From JAHBVH01 sp034437715 (GTDB taxonomy: Bacteria > Chloroflexota > Anaerolineae > Caldilineales > Caldilineaceae), in the NCBI GenBank assembly GCA_034437715.1, contig DAOTTR010000161.1, forward strand, positions 1 through 64,000: a stretch of DNA of 64,000 bases, in the 5' to 3' direction. Positions 7,941 to 18,114 of the stretch are shown here, piece by piece. Position numbers and translations under genes: made by a program. The notes under the pieces are model-generated. The model had not been told where the DNA came from and searched no databases. It saw only the letters and a list, made by a program, of their open reading frames with translations. How positions within the stretch are numbered: the first letter of the stretch is position 1; every line of letters starts with the position of its first letter.

Positions 7941-10653
7941 CGTGGCTACAGGCGCATCTTGATCGCGCGTTGAGTGGACATAGCCAAATTGTTTTTGTCA
8001 CAGGCGAGGCGGGCAGTGGCAAGACCACGTTGTTGGTGGAATTTGCCCGGCGCGCCCAGGCGCAGCGCGGTTTGGTGGTGGTCGGTGGCCGTTGTAATGC
8101 CTTTTCCGGCGTTGGTGATCCCTATTTGCCTTTCCGCGATGCAATGGTGATGCTGTTGGGGGAGCTGGACGGGCAATGGGCTGGTACACTCGCGGCCGCC
8201 CAACCAGGTTTGTACAGAACGTTGATGCCCCATCTGGCCCGCGCCTTGATCACCTATGGGCCGGATGTCGTGGATGTGTTGGCCCCTGCCCACCTTTTGC
8301 GGCAACGCGCCAACGCAGCCCAACCTACACCCAATGACGATTGGCCAACGCAAGTGCGCCAATTGCTCACACAACAACGGACGCGCGCCACGCAGCCGGC
8401 ACCCACGCAACTTTTTGAACAGATCCGCCAGGTTTTTGAGACACTGGCCCAACAGCAGCCCATTTTGCTCTTGCTAGACGATTTGCAGTGGGCCGACACC
8501 GCTTCGCTCAACTTGCTCTTTCATCTGGGGCAACGGCTCGCCGATAGCCGTATTCTGCTCGTCGGTGCCTTTCGACCTAGCGAAGTCAATGCTTGGCGCG
8601 GGCGCGACGAACAGACAAGCGAGCCCCATCCCTTGTTGCTCGTGCGCAATGAGCTACAGCGACGGTGGGGTGAGATTGAAATTCCGCTGGATCATGATTC
8701 GCCAGCAGCAGGGCGCGCCTTTGTCGATGCCCTGCTCGACACCGAGCCCAACCATTTGGGAAGTACCTTTCGCGAACAGCTATTCAATCGCACCAAAGGC
8801 TATCCGCTCTTTACGACCGAATTGCTGCGCACCATGCAAGAGCGCGGCCATCTGGTACACGATGCTGGCGGACGCTGGATTGTTGCCACCACCCTCGATT
8901 GGGCTGCCTTGCCAACGCGCGTAGAAGCAGTGATTGAGCAGCGGATCCGGCGCTTGCCAGGGTCATGTCAGGAATCGCTGAAGGTCGCCAGTGTCATCGG
9001 TGAAGAATTTGTCGCCGAAGTTGTTGCCCAGGTCTTGCAAGAACACCCTCAACCGGTGATCCAGCGCCTGAGCGATATCCTTGCCAATCGCTGTCGCCTC
9101 CTGGTCAACACGGGCAGCCGGCGTCTGCGCACCCAACGGCTCTCGCAATACAAGTTCCAGCATATCCTCTTTCAAAATTATCTTTACGCTACGATCGATG
9201 AAACCGAACGCAGTTATCTCCATGAAGCTGTGGGTGACACAATCGAAGCCCTCTATGCCGAAGAGCCAGAATTGTTAGCCGCCAGCGCCGTGCAACTGGC
9301 GCAACATTTTCAGAAGGCTGACTTGCCCGCCAAGACTGTGCCTTACTTGCTGCTTGCGGGTAAGCGGGCCATGCAGCAATCTGCCCATGAAAACGCGATT
9401 GTCCATTTCGAGCAGGGCTTAACCCTGCTTGCGCAACTGCCGCAAACAGCCCAACGCGACCGCCAGGAACTGGATCTGTTGGTTGCCTTGGGCACGGCAT
9501 TGATCTTCGTCCGCGGCACGGCACTGGCGACGGTTGGTAATACCTTCCGCCGTGTCCTCACCCTCGCCGAAAGCAGTGGCGACCATGAGCAGCAGGCGCT
9601 GGCCCTGTTTAACCTCTGGCGCTTTTATTCGGATCGGGGCGACTACGAGCAATGTAATGGGATTGCCGAGCAATTGCTGCGCCTGGCAGAACAGAGTGAT
9701 AATCCTGCCGTACACCTGACTGCGGATCACGCGCTGTGGACCATGAGTTTGTATGCGGTGACTTTGTGCGGGCGCTCCACCATGCCGAACAGGGCATTGC
9801 TTGGTATCGGGCCGAACTACACCATGGGTTGACCGCCGCGCACGCCGGCCATGATCCTGGCATGTGCTGTCGTATCTTCGCTGCCTATTCCCTCTGGTAT
9901 CTGGGCTATCCCGAGCAGGCCTGCCAACGCGGGCAGGCTGCCGTGGACTTGGCGCGCGCTGTCGCCCATCCCTATAGTTTGGCCATGGCGCTGACACTGA
10001 CCGCCGAGATTCAGCTACTTTGTCGTGATCACAAGGTTGCTCAAATGTATCTCCAAGAAGCACTAACCTTATCACAAACTCATGGTTTTACATCCTGGTT
10101 GGAACTGGGTGCCATCTTCCAGGGGTGGGCAATGGCGCAAGCCGGGCAGGCCGAGGCAGGCATTCAACGCATGGTGTATGGTCTGGACGCCAATCGGGCT
10201 ATGGTCGGTGAAGAGAGTGGTCTCCACTGTTTTGCCCAACTGGCCGACGCCTATGGCAAGGCTGGACGCCCCACTGAGGGATTGGCTTTACTTGACAAAG
10301 CTCTGGATGCCAGCGACAAAAGCAAGTTACGCCACTGGCATCAATGGCAGTCAGAGTTGTATCGATTGCAAGGCGAACTCCAGCTGCTCCAAAAGGAATA
10401 TACAACACTGACTGCACAAGAAGTATTGCAGACCGAAGCTTGTTTTCAGCAGGCCATTGCCATTGCCCAACAGCAACAAGCCAAATCCACTGAACTGCGC
10501 GCCACCGTGAGTTTGAGCCGCTTCTGGCTCCGACAGGGTAAGCAAGCAGAAGCCTACCAGCAGTTGGCTGTCATCTACCAGTGGTTCAGTGAAGGCTTTG
10601 CCACACCAGATCTGCAAGAAGCCAAGCAGTTGCTGGATCGCTTACACTCATAA
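7937..10653 (+). pseudogene. 5'-truncated, frameshifted AfsR-like ATPase/TPR regulator
   Basis: The surviving sequence starts in the linker LAWLQAHLDRALSGHSQIVF ahead of the ATPase. It carries Walker A GEAGSGKTT and Walker B ILLLLDDLQWAD, then TPR-like repeats ending in WFSEGFATPDLQEAKQLLD. The C-terminus is closely related to that of the intact 1104-residue regulator at 12931-16245 (FQQAxxIAxQQQAKSxELRA in both). The N-terminal DNA-binding/BTAD part is missing: the 101-bp repeat copy C replaces it. A frame change near 9755-9770 divides the rest: the upstream frame runs to 9832, and the downstream frame resumes at GDFVRALHHAEQG and continues to 10653. The first possible start is TTG 7970. Two independent lesions argue for a pseudogene. 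Confidence 0.8.
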
Positions 10654-10735
10654 TCCCGGTTGCCTCCGGTTTAAAATTAGTCACTTTCAAAGCAATCGTC
10701 CGCGTTTAGCAACCGAGGGATCGTGCCGAGCGCTA

Positions 10736-10945
10736 TCACGAATGTTGGTGTGTTGCTGAGGCTAGGTCTTCCATCTGGGTCTGCAAAAAGGCTACCAGTG
10801 TGTCCCAATCTTGGAAGGAACGCCACGCCCCACCGGATACATGCTGCACCTTGCCGCGCCAGATGCCTGAAGCCGGTTCGGTAACCTCCGGCCAGAGCCG
10901 CACGGTGAACAAATGAGATTGTTGTGGCTGGGTTGTTTCGTCCAT
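10736..10945 (-). CDS. Small conserved-looking protein downstream of FAD oxidase
   Basis: A 69-residue acidic protein, not recognised as a named family. Its core (HLFTVRLWPEVTEPASGIWR, then GKVQHVSGGAWRSFQDWDTL) resembles short uncharacterised proteins I associate with Chloroflexota (F-x-V-R-L-W...W-R-G-x-V-x-H-V). Its ATG lies 4 bp after the stop of the FAD oxidase gene on the same strand, so the two are almost certainly co-translated. No signal peptide or membrane segment is present. Confidence 0.65.
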   Translation of the reverse strand: MDETTQPQQSHLFTVRLWPEVTEPASGIWRGKVQHVSGGAWRSFQDWDTLVAFLQTQMEDLASATHQHS

Positions 10946-10949
10946 AATT

Positions 10950-12368
10950 TCACCCCGTCGGTTTGATGTTCTGGTTCATACGGAAAAGATTGTGCGGGTC
11001 ATACTTGTTTTTGAGCTCGACCAGCCGCTGATGATTGGGCCCATAGGCCGCCTGCGGCGCTTCTGGATCGCTGGCAAAGTTGACATACAGCCCGCCAGCA
11101 GAGTAAGGCTGCAACGATTGGATATAGTCACGCGCCCAACCGATGATGCGCTCACTATCAATTGGGTCGTCCCACACCGCGTCGACGCTATAGAGTGCAG
11201 GGACATTGCGTCCACTAAAGGCGGTATCGTGTACCCCCACCCGGCTCATGGCGCCGCCATAGAGCCAGAGGACAAGAATCGTGGCCGGTGTCGGACTTTC
11301 ACCAGCGCGGCTAATGAGCGCGTCCAACACCTCGTCGTCCAAACTGTTGAGATCGGTGGATTTGTTATAGTAGAGATGTGCGCCTTTGGGGAAGAAGGGA
11401 TCAAAAGATTGTTGGGCAGCACGGTAGGGAACCTGACCACTCAAGTCCAGCAGTGGTGTTGTGATCGCACGCAGGGGTTGCAGCAACCGTTCCCCTTCAT
11501 CCGCAGCACCCGCATAGAGAGCGGCCACGACAAGCACGGGTTGCGCCCATAGCACCGCTGGGATCGGATCGATACTGGGGATGCTCCAGAAGGCGACTTG
11601 TGACGTGATTTCATCTGGCGCAGTGGCCATAAAATCGCGCCAGACCTGTAAGACGTGCTTTGCCTCGGCCAAGGGGTACATGATGGCGCAATTCATCACC
11701 GTTGGCCCAACCGGGTGCAACTGATATTCAAACGAGGTGACAATACCAAAGTTGCCGCCGCCGCCGCGGATGGCCCAGAAGAGATCGCTATTTTCCTCGA
11801 CGCTCGCGCGGCGGAACTGACCATCGGTGGTGACAATATCGACCGCAATGAGATTATCACAAGCTAGCCCATATTTACGCCGCAAGAGACCCATCCCGCC
11901 ACCCAGCGTCAAACCGGCAATACCTGTCGTCGAGACAACACCGCCCGGCGTCGCCAGACCAAAAGCTTGGGTTTCCCGATCCAGCTCCGCCCAGGTGACG
12001 CCAGGCTGAGCGCGCGCAATCCGCGCCTGCGGATCAACCTGGATGCCCTTCATCAGCGAAAGATCGATCATCAGCGCATCATCGGCGGCAGCTAAACCAG
12101 CGACGTGATGACCACCGCCACGCACGGTGACAAGCAAATTGTTTGCGCGCGCAAAGTTGACGGCGTCGATCACGTCTGCTGCACCCGTGCAACGGGCAAT
12201 CATGGCTGGTCGGCGGTCGTACATGCCGTTCCAAAGAACACGGACATCGTCATAGGCATCGTCACCTGGGACAAGAATTGGACCGTAAAAGCTTTGGCGG
12301 AAGGCAGTAACTGTTTCGTCGGCCAGAGCAACAGATACAGCGTCTAAGTTTAGAATTTGAAGGGACAT
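10950..12368 (-). CDS. FAD-linked oxidase, berberine-bridge (BBE) family
   Basis: PCMH-type FAD domain followed by a C-terminal BBE segment, 472 residues, the usual length. TVRGGGHHVAG (81-91) supplies the His (87) that is attached to FAD in bicovalent members. YGLACDNL supplies Cys170 at the position of the second, 6-S-cysteinyl, link. The C-terminal YGPNHQRLVELKNKYDPHNL is the typical BBE end. Family members oxidise sugars, alcohols or alkaloids with O2 and release H2O2; the substrate here is unknown. No signal peptide is apparent. It forms an operon with the 69-residue gene downstream. Confidence 0.9.
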   Translation of the reverse strand: MSLQILNLDAVSVALADETVTAFRQSFYGPILVPGDDAYDDVRVLWNGMYDRRPAMIARCTGAADVIDAVNFARANNLLVTVRGGGHHVAGLAAADDALMIDLSLMKGIQVDPQARIARAQPGVTWAELDRETQAFGLATPGGVVSTTGIAGLTLGGGMGLLRRKYGLACDNLIAVDIVTTDGQFRRASVEENSDLFWAIRGGGGNFGIVTSFEYQLHPVGPTVMNCAIMYPLAEAKHVLQVWRDFMATAPDEITSQVAFWSIPSIDPIPAVLWAQPVLVVAALYAGAADEGERLLQPLRAITTPLLDLSGQVPYRAAQQSFDPFFPKGAHLYYNKSTDLNSLDDEVLDALISRAGESPTPATILVLWLYGGAMSRVGVHDTAFSGRNVPALYSVDAVWDDPIDSERIIGWARDYIQSLQPYSAGGLYVNFASDPEAPQAAYGPNHQRLVELKNKYDPHNLFRMNQNIKPTG

Positions 12369-12475
12369 AAGTTCCTCTATCTATATTGTGGACTCACCGG
12401 CTAAATGTGAGTGGGGTAGTTTGAAAGCGTGAAGCTGATCATCGTTTTGCTTTTTTCACTAGCGATAATCTCTTT

Positions 12476-12787
12476 TCAGGCTTGAGCCAGCACTTCATAG
12501 AAGTTGACTTCTGCGTTATGTAGATCGACAAATTTTACTACCTCGGCAGCTATTGCTTGCCAGTTTGGGTCGATATGGCGCTTCGACTGCGATAGATCCC
12601 AATCGGCGATTGATTCATAGCTGGCAAACACATGAACCTTGCGGGTCGGTCCTGTGATATTACGTACGATCTGGTAATTTATTTCGGAGGTATTTTCTTT
12701 CATATAGGTGGCAATCCTTTGAAAACATACCTCCGCCTCACTCAGCTTGCCTGGATAAAGATCCCCGCTAATCGTCATGTAAATCAT
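12476..12787 (-). CDS. Small protein, probable dimeric alpha/beta-barrel fold
   Basis: A 103-residue protein of unknown function. An initial hydrophobic strand (MIYMTISGDLYPGKLSEAEV), a helix, then VHVFASYESIADWDL and a closing strand (VNFYEVLAQA) suggest a ferredoxin-like dimeric alpha/beta-barrel (ABM/NIPSNAP-like) module. This is a guess from pattern only. AGGAG lies 6 bases before the ATG. It stands between the FAD oxidase and the large regulator, all on the minus strand. Confidence 0.6.
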   Translation of the reverse strand: MIYMTISGDLYPGKLSEAEVCFQRIATYMKENTSEINYQIVRNITGPTRKVHVFASYESIADWDLSQSKRHIDPNWQAIAAEVVKFVDLHNAEVNFYEVLAQA

Positions 12788-12930
12788 AAGTTCTCCTTGG
12801 ATGATCAGTTGTAGAGAGTTGGATGCTACAAAGCAAACATACCACTATTATCGTTCCTAAATCGTTCCCTGGAAGCCGGAATCAGCGTAGTTATCAGAAA
12901 ACACCATAAAAGAAAGCTATTAATAAAGCT

Positions 12931-15900
12931 TTAAGGAGAGTTGAGTAATTGTTGTCGGGTTTCAAGGCTGTATATATTAAGCAACGCTTTAGCTTCTATA
13001 AGATCTGGCGTATCGAAGCCTTCCGTGAACCAATGAAAAATTGGCTCCAGGAGCTGCCTAGCTTCAGATTGTTTACCCTGCTCTGCCCACAAGCGACTCA
13101 AGCTCATAGCGGCGCGCAATTCCAATGACTTCGCTTGCTGTTGCCGTGCAATCTTCAAGGCTTGTTGAAAGCAGGCTTCGCTATCATTCGTGTTCTTATG
13201 CAAGCCGGCTAGTACTTCGCCTTTACACCGATACATCTCAGCAACATACCAGTAGTTCCGGCTACCATTTAGTTGGACGAATGCTTCCTCTATCGCTGTC
13301 AGTGCCTCTGCATAGGAGCCCTCAAGGCAATAGGCTTCGGTGATCAGAGTATAGATATAAGGGCTATACAAAGCACTAGAGTTTGTGGCCTGCCATGCTG
13401 CAATGTCATCATAAAGTCGTGCAATACCGGCTTGCCTTTTGCCAGATTGAACCTGGCACCAGCCCTCAAACATTTGATAGCGTGCAATACTTTCTACATG
13501 CAGGACGTCATGAGCAGCTTGTAATGCTTGATAGTTTGCGGCCACGTTATCAACATCGCGACAGTCACAGTAGAGCCAGTTGACAAAGATCAGTACCATT
13601 TGCAGACTCCACGGATGGTCTAACCGTTGGGCCAACGTCAACGCTAAATTGCAAAGATGGCGAGCTTGATCAGGATAACCAAGATACCACAAATCCCATC
13701 CCAGCCGCGCCATACAGTAGACGCCTGGGTCCTGTCCATACAGAAGCGCATGCCGGTGATGCCGCTCTACTGAATAAGCGTCAATGGCGCGCTGTAAGAT
13801 TAGCTTTGCCTCGGCAAAATGTCCTTGCCAAAAAGCATTGACACCAAGGACATAGTTGGCTTCCACATACAGGATGGGGTCAAACGCTGGTGAAGCTTGA
13901 TAAGCCATCGCCAGGATCTGTTCGCCCCAGGCTTGCACTTGGGTAAAATTTCGGTAGCGCAGCAGATACTGAACGGCCAGCGCTCGTAGCACTGGTGGAT
14001 AAGGCGGTTGCCCCAGTTTTTCGGATAGCTTGAGTATGCGCTCATGAACGTTATACAACTGTTCCGACGTATAGGCCGAAAGAACCAATAGTGGGATCAC
14101 CATGGCCACTAGAATGTCTAGTTGTTTTTTGTCGCGAGCCGAAGTTGGTGGTAAGGCTTCCAGTAACGTAGTTGCCCGTTTTAAGTGTTCAAGCGCCTCT
14201 CGATAAGCAAACACTCGTTGTGCCGTCTGCCCTGCTTGCAGATAATAAACGCTGGCCTGTTCTATATGACCGGCCTGTTCCAAGTGAAACGCCAACTGAG
14301 CCGCAATTGCTTCATGCGGCTGGGGATAGACCAGTTCTAACGCTTCGGCTACACGATGATGGAGTAGACGCTGGCGCGCCGACCGGCTTTCGGCATAAAC
14401 AACTTCACGGATCTTATCGTGACTAAAATCATAACTAGCAACACCCTGTTCGCGCACAATGCGACGCAGCCACAATTCATCCAGCGCGGCGACAACCACC
14501 TCCTCCGCTTTCCCGACGGCGGCTAACAGAACATTCAATGTGAACTGGCGCCCGATCACCGCTGCCACTTCTGCTACCGCCTGCGCGGCGGGAGAAAGCT
14601 GTGCCAGTCGCGCTTGAATGACGCTATAGACTTTGGAGGGCAGGATGGGACCGGCGGTCGGCATAGCGGCTGATTGGCGCGCAGTGGTTACCTGCGGCTG
14701 ACCATGCAAGTTCGCGCGCATCGTCTCCACAACAAAAAGCGGATTGCCTTCGGTGTCGGCATAGAGTTGGATAACGGCGGCCTTATCAAGCGATTGTCTG
14801 CTCATGCGGTTGGCTAAATCAGTCGTTTCAATGCTCGTGAGCCGCTGTAGATCAAGGGATGTCAGTTGTCCGGTTTGCTGAAGTTCATGCAAGAGGGCCC
14901 GTAAGGGATGACGCACACTAACTTCATCCGGTAACCGCGCCGTACCCAAGATTAACAGATGCGCAGGGTTGCCGTTGGCGGTGAAGCGCATCAGAAAATG
15001 CAGCCACTCCAACGTTTCTTGGTCACACCATTGCAGATCATCGATCAACAACGCCAGCGGTCGTGGCACTACATGAATGGCACGCGCCAAGGCAGTGAAG
15101 AGTTGGCCGCGTTGCCAACTTTGTGTCACCGCATCCGGTCGTGGCACATGAGGATAGATCGTAAAAATTTCGGGCAACAGACGGCCTAGCTCCGTCAACC
15201 ACACGCCATCAAGGCGTTGTAGATGAGGAAAGAGCAGATCGGTGCGTAACCACTCGACGATTGGCGCATAAGCAACTCGTCCCTCCGCGGCATAGGAACG
15301 GGTGCGCGCCGTGGCAATGCCTTGATGGCGTGCCCAATCCAATAACTCTTCGGCCAGCCGCGTCTTGCCAATCCCTGCTTCACCCGCAATGAGAACAAAG
15401 TGGGCTTGGCCGCGCATACTTTTCTGCCAGCTTTGCTGTAGCACCTGCCATTCACCCTGGCGACCGACAAAAGGCACAGCAGGTTCTGTGAGGTGGTGGT
15501 TTTCCGCAGCTGGCTGGTGGTTGAGCAGTTGTTCATACGCGGCCTGAGTCTCCGCACCAGGATCAACACCCAACTCTTCCCGCAAATGGGTGACACAGGT
15601 GTGATAAATACGTAGCGCCATTGCCCGATCACTGTTGAGGGCATAAAGCCGCATGAGTTGGCGATAGGTTGGTTCATGCAGCGGATCGTGGCGCAAAAGC
15701 TGTTGAGCATAGTCAACCGCCATCGTATAATCACGGTGTTCTTCTAACAATTGCACCAGCCGTTCCAATCCGCGACGATATTGCGCACGTAATGTTTCAC
15801 GGATGGGAAAGATCCAATCGTCGTAACACTCCGGCAACAGATCACCGCGATAGAGGCTGATTGCACGGCGGAGCAAGTGGATGGTCTGCTCGTCAGTAGT

Positions 15901-16245
15901 GGCTTCTGCTTGGGACAGAGCCGCTTCAAACTGCGCTACATCGAAACGGAATTCGTCGATTGCACGCCATCGGATTGTTTGTCTGGAAATATCGATGAAT
16001 CGCTCGGCATCCGGCCACGCATTACGCAGATAGAGGAGTTGTTTGCGTAGATTCGTCAGGGCTTGGGCTTCACTTGAATCAGGCCAAAAGAGAAAGGCCA
16101 GATAGTGACGCTTTTGCGGTGCCTGTTGGTGGAGGGCAAGATAGGCAATCAAGGCACACAAACGTGGCGTGTCTATCGTCCCTACAATTTTACCAGCGTG
16201 CGTTAGGCAAAAATCGCCAAGAAGTTGGAGATGAAGTTCTGCCAT
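12931..16245 (-). CDS. AfsR/SARP-like regulator: BTAD + AAA ATPase + TPR
   Basis: A 1104-residue signal-transducing ATPase. Residues 1-95 form an OmpR-type winged helix (LQLLGDFCLTHAGK...PRLCALIAYLALH) and 97-245 the bacterial transcriptional-activator domain. From 258 an AAA_16/STAND-like ATPase follows, with Walker A GEAGIGKT (288-295) and Walker B LALLIDDLQW (Asp402-Asp403). The C-terminal 500 residues are TPR-like helical repeats. Such proteins act as transcription activators whose ATPase is controlled by TPR-bound partners; the targets are unknown. The start is chosen from AGGGGAA upstream. The broken paralogue at 7937-10653 lacks exactly the N-terminal DNA-binding part. Confidence 0.9.
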   Translation of the reverse strand: MAELHLQLLGDFCLTHAGKIVGTIDTPRLCALIAYLALHQQAPQKRHYLAFLFWPDSSEAQALTNLRKQLLYLRNAWPDAERFIDISRQTIRWRAIDEFRFDVAQFEAALSQAEATTDEQTIHLLRRAISLYRGDLLPECYDDWIFPIRETLRAQYRRGLERLVQLLEEHRDYTMAVDYAQQLLRHDPLHEPTYRQLMRLYALNSDRAMALRIYHTCVTHLREELGVDPGAETQAAYEQLLNHQPAAENHHLTEPAVPFVGRQGEWQVLQQSWQKSMRGQAHFVLIAGEAGIGKTRLAEELLDWARHQGIATARTRSYAAEGRVAYAPIVEWLRTDLLFPHLQRLDGVWLTELGRLLPEIFTIYPHVPRPDAVTQSWQRGQLFTALARAIHVVPRPLALLIDDLQWCDQETLEWLHFLMRFTANGNPAHLLILGTARLPDEVSVRHPLRALLHELQQTGQLTSLDLQRLTSIETTDLANRMSRQSLDKAAVIQLYADTEGNPLFVVETMRANLHGQPQVTTARQSAAMPTAGPILPSKVYSVIQARLAQLSPAAQAVAEVAAVIGRQFTLNVLLAAVGKAEEVVVAALDELWLRRIVREQGVASYDFSHDKIREVVYAESRSARQRLLHHRVAEALELVYPQPHEAIAAQLAFHLEQAGHIEQASVYYLQAGQTAQRVFAYREALEHLKRATTLLEALPPTSARDKKQLDILVAMVIPLLVLSAYTSEQLYNVHERILKLSEKLGQPPYPPVLRALAVQYLLRYRNFTQVQAWGEQILAMAYQASPAFDPILYVEANYVLGVNAFWQGHFAEAKLILQRAIDAYSVERHHRHALLYGQDPGVYCMARLGWDLWYLGYPDQARHLCNLALTLAQRLDHPWSLQMVLIFVNWLYCDCRDVDNVAANYQALQAAHDVLHVESIARYQMFEGWCQVQSGKRQAGIARLYDDIAAWQATNSSALYSPYIYTLITEAYCLEGSYAEALTAIEEAFVQLNGSRNYWYVAEMYRCKGEVLAGLHKNTNDSEACFQQALKIARQQQAKSLELRAAMSLSRLWAEQGKQSEARQLLEPIFHWFTEGFDTPDLIEAKALLNIYSLETRQQLLNSP

Positions 16246-16452
16246 TGAAGTATTCCCCTACATTCCTCTACACCAGAATGGTGCCCCTGATAGCTCTCCT
16301 ATCCCATAAAAATCTTCTCTTGCCATGGCTTTGCCTTCTTGCAGTCAAAGATCGCGGAATGACCCTCATCGGCGGCACAACTATCCATATAGCGCCAAGT
16401 CTCTTCTCGCCCTTTTTGATGGTTTCAAATCAAATGCAAATTGGTTGCTGCC

Positions 16453-16461
16453 ATTATATCA
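16453..16461 (-). promoter_or_regulatory. Candidate extended -10 promoter for the AfsR-like gene
   Basis: On the minus strand TGATATAAT forms an extended -10, about 210 bases before the start codon, in the 376-bp divergent interval. No good -35 is visible. Otherwise this interval (16246-16621) shows only a small GGTTGC/GCAACC inverted pair and the candidate hicB -10. Confidence 0.3.
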
Positions 16462-16524
16462 TGCAACCATTCAACCGGCTTGTCCAACTTTGCCCTAAAC
16501 TTTCCAAACCGCGCCCAGATGCGC

Positions 16525-16530
16525 TATAAT
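16525..16530 (+). promoter_or_regulatory. Candidate -10 box of hicBA
   Basis: A perfect TATAAT lies 92 bases before the hicB start; the -35 region is weak (TTCCAA at 16502-16507). Confidence 0.35.
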
Positions 16531-16621
16531 CGACGTCAGCACTTGTCGCCCGTGCAAGGATCTGTAAACAGGATGATCCCATCATTTGATTTAGGGGCAA
16601 CCAATAGAATAGGAGAAAGCG

Positions 16622-16846
16622 ATGACATCAAAAATTACAGTAGTCATTGAAAAAGATGAAGATGGTTATTATGCGTATGCTCCTGAACTTGCTGGTTGCC
16701 AAACCCAGGGCGACACATTGGATGCAGTTCTCGCGAATATACAAGACGCGGTCGAGCTATATCTGTCAACCATGTCTTCAGAAGAGATTCAAGCCATCAC
16801 TACGAAATCAATCTTGACCACTACTGTCGAGGTTGTACTTGCCTAA
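16622..16846 (+). CDS. hicB: HicB-family antitoxin
   Basis: A 74-residue short HicB: KITVVIEKDEDGYYAYAPEL, then AGCQTQGDTLDAVLANIQDA and VELYL, the RNase H-like antitoxin fold. It neutralises the HicA mRNA interferase encoded next. Longer HicB proteins also have a DNA-binding tail; this one lacks a clear helix-turn-helix or ribbon-helix-helix, so autoregulation may work differently. AGGAGA precedes the ATG. The order is antitoxin first, the reverse of classical hicAB but common for short HicB forms. Confidence 0.88.
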   Translation: MTSKITVVIEKDEDGYYAYAPELAGCQTQGDTLDAVLANIQDAVELYLSTMSSEEIQAITTKSILTTTVEVVLA

Positions 16847-17048
16847 GCAACCTCGACTTACAGCCGTAGAAGCTGAAAGATTGCTGCTGCAAGCCAATTA
16901 TATATTTATCAGAAGCCAGGGCAGTCATCGAATTTATATGAAAGGCAAGATCCGCGTTGTCTTGCCTTTTCATGTTGGCAAAACACTTCATCCTAAAATT
17001 GTGAAACAAGTCTTGAATGCGATCGACGAAGCCGATTTCCATGCATAG
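16833..17048 (+). CDS. hicA: HicA-family toxin (mRNA interferase)
   Basis: A small dsRBD-like RNase, 71 residues from TTG 16833 or 69 from TTG 16839. It overlaps the hicB end, implying coupled translation. The conserved active-site His lies in RSQGSHRIY (His32), followed by the family's VLPFHVGKTLHPKIVKQVL. It cleaves mRNA when free of HicB. The absence of ATG together with the overlap is typical of dosage control in such pairs. All key residues are present, so the pair is probably functional. Confidence 0.87.
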   Translation: MYLPKQPRLTAVEAERLLLQANYIFIRSQGSHRIYMKGKIRVVLPFHVGKTLHPKIVKQVLNAIDEADFHA

Positions 17049-17054
17049 CACATA

Positions 17055-18020
17055 TCAATACCACAACTGCTTGTTCACCACGTTGCGCAGTGGCTCATCT
17101 GCAACGAAACGCTGGGCGTTATCGAGGAGAATTTGGTATTGGCGCTCTTCCAGGTTCTCGGCATCTTTGGCCGCAATGTGGGGGGTGAGCAGCACATTGG
17201 GTAGCGTCCACAACGGATGCTCGGCGGGTAAAGGTTCGATCTCAAAGACATCGAGCGCGCAGCCGGCAATCTCGCCATCTTCCAGCGCGGCAACCAGATC
17301 GTCCAGTTTTGTCGTCATGCCGCGCCCGATGTTGATGAAATAGGCACTCGACTTCATCAGCCCAAAGCGCTGGCGATTCCACAACCCTTCGGTTTCTGGC
17401 GTGTGGGGCATGGCGACGATCACAAAATCGGCCTCGGGCAGCACGCTGTCCAACTCTTCGGACGTGCGTTTTTCCACATAGGGCAATTCATATTCCCAGC
17501 GCGGATCGACGCCAATCACGCGCATGCCAAAAGCGTGACAGAGGCGGGCGGCTTCGTGCCCAATGTTGCCAATGCCCGCGACGAGGGCGGTTGCGCGGCT
17601 GAGATCGATATAGGGCGTTTTGCGCGCCTCTGGGTCCCAGCGCCGTGCGCGCTGTGCTTCCATGTAGTAGGGCAATCCGCGTGCCAAGGTCAGCACAAAC
17701 ATCATAATGTGTTGGCCGATGTGATCGTTAAAGATCCCGCGCGGATTGGTGACCACCAGCGGATGGTCGATGAGTTCGTTATAGTAAAAGCCGATATGCG
17801 GTCCAATAATCGGGCTTTGTAGCCAGCGTAGTTTTTGGGCCAGCGGTAACAGATCGGGCGCGACCCAGCCATAGACCGCGTCGGCGTCGACAATTTCGCG
17901 GCGGGCTGCTTCAGCATTTTCGGCGATAACGATTTGCATCTGTGGCAAGGCGGCGTGCAAGGGCTGCACCCACGCCCGCCGTCCCTCGGCAATCGGTGGT
18001 AACATGACAAGCTTGAGCAT
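17055..18020 (-). CDS. D-2-hydroxyacid dehydrogenase, NAD(P)-dependent
   Basis: A 321-residue D-isomer-specific 2-hydroxyacid dehydrogenase. The Rossmann motif is GIGNIGHEAA. The catalytic Arg is in NIGRGMTT, the Glu in FEIEPLP and the His in LTPHIAA. It reduces 2-oxo acids (glyoxylate, hydroxypyruvate or similar) or oxidises the hydroxyacid. The start (MLKLVMLPP) is set by AGAAGGA upstream; an earlier ATG 14 codons before has no site. It lies downstream of a second, unlike hydroxyacid dehydrogenase on the same strand, separated by a hairpin repeat, which suggests a shared role in C2/C3 hydroxyacid metabolism. Confidence 0.88.
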   Translation of the reverse strand: MLKLVMLPPIAEGRRAWVQPLHAALPQMQIVIAENAEAARREIVDADAVYGWVAPDLLPLAQKLRWLQSPIIGPHIGFYYNELIDHPLVVTNPRGIFNDHIGQHIMMFVLTLARGLPYYMEAQRARRWDPEARKTPYIDLSRATALVAGIGNIGHEAARLCHAFGMRVIGVDPRWEYELPYVEKRTSEELDSVLPEADFVIVAMPHTPETEGLWNRQRFGLMKSSAYFINIGRGMTTKLDDLVAALEDGEIAGCALDVFEIEPLPAEHPLWTLPNVLLTPHIAAKDAENLEERQYQILLDNAQRFVADEPLRNVVNKQLWY

Positions 18021-18065
18021 GAAATTGGTTCCTTCTACCTCTTCAACAAAGCTACTGCACACTGG

Positions 18066-18100
18066 CAGACCTGTAGGGTCTCAAAGACCCTACAGGTCTG
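18066..18100. repeat. AGACCTGTAGGGTCT hairpin repeat, copy 1
   Basis: 15-base arms CAGACCTGTAGGGTC and GACCCTACAGGTCTG face each other around TCAAA. Related hairpins occur at 40919-40951 and 58180-58212. No T-run follows, so it is a dispersed repeat rather than an obvious terminator. Confidence 0.85.
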
Positions 18101-18114
18101 CACTTCCGTAGAAC

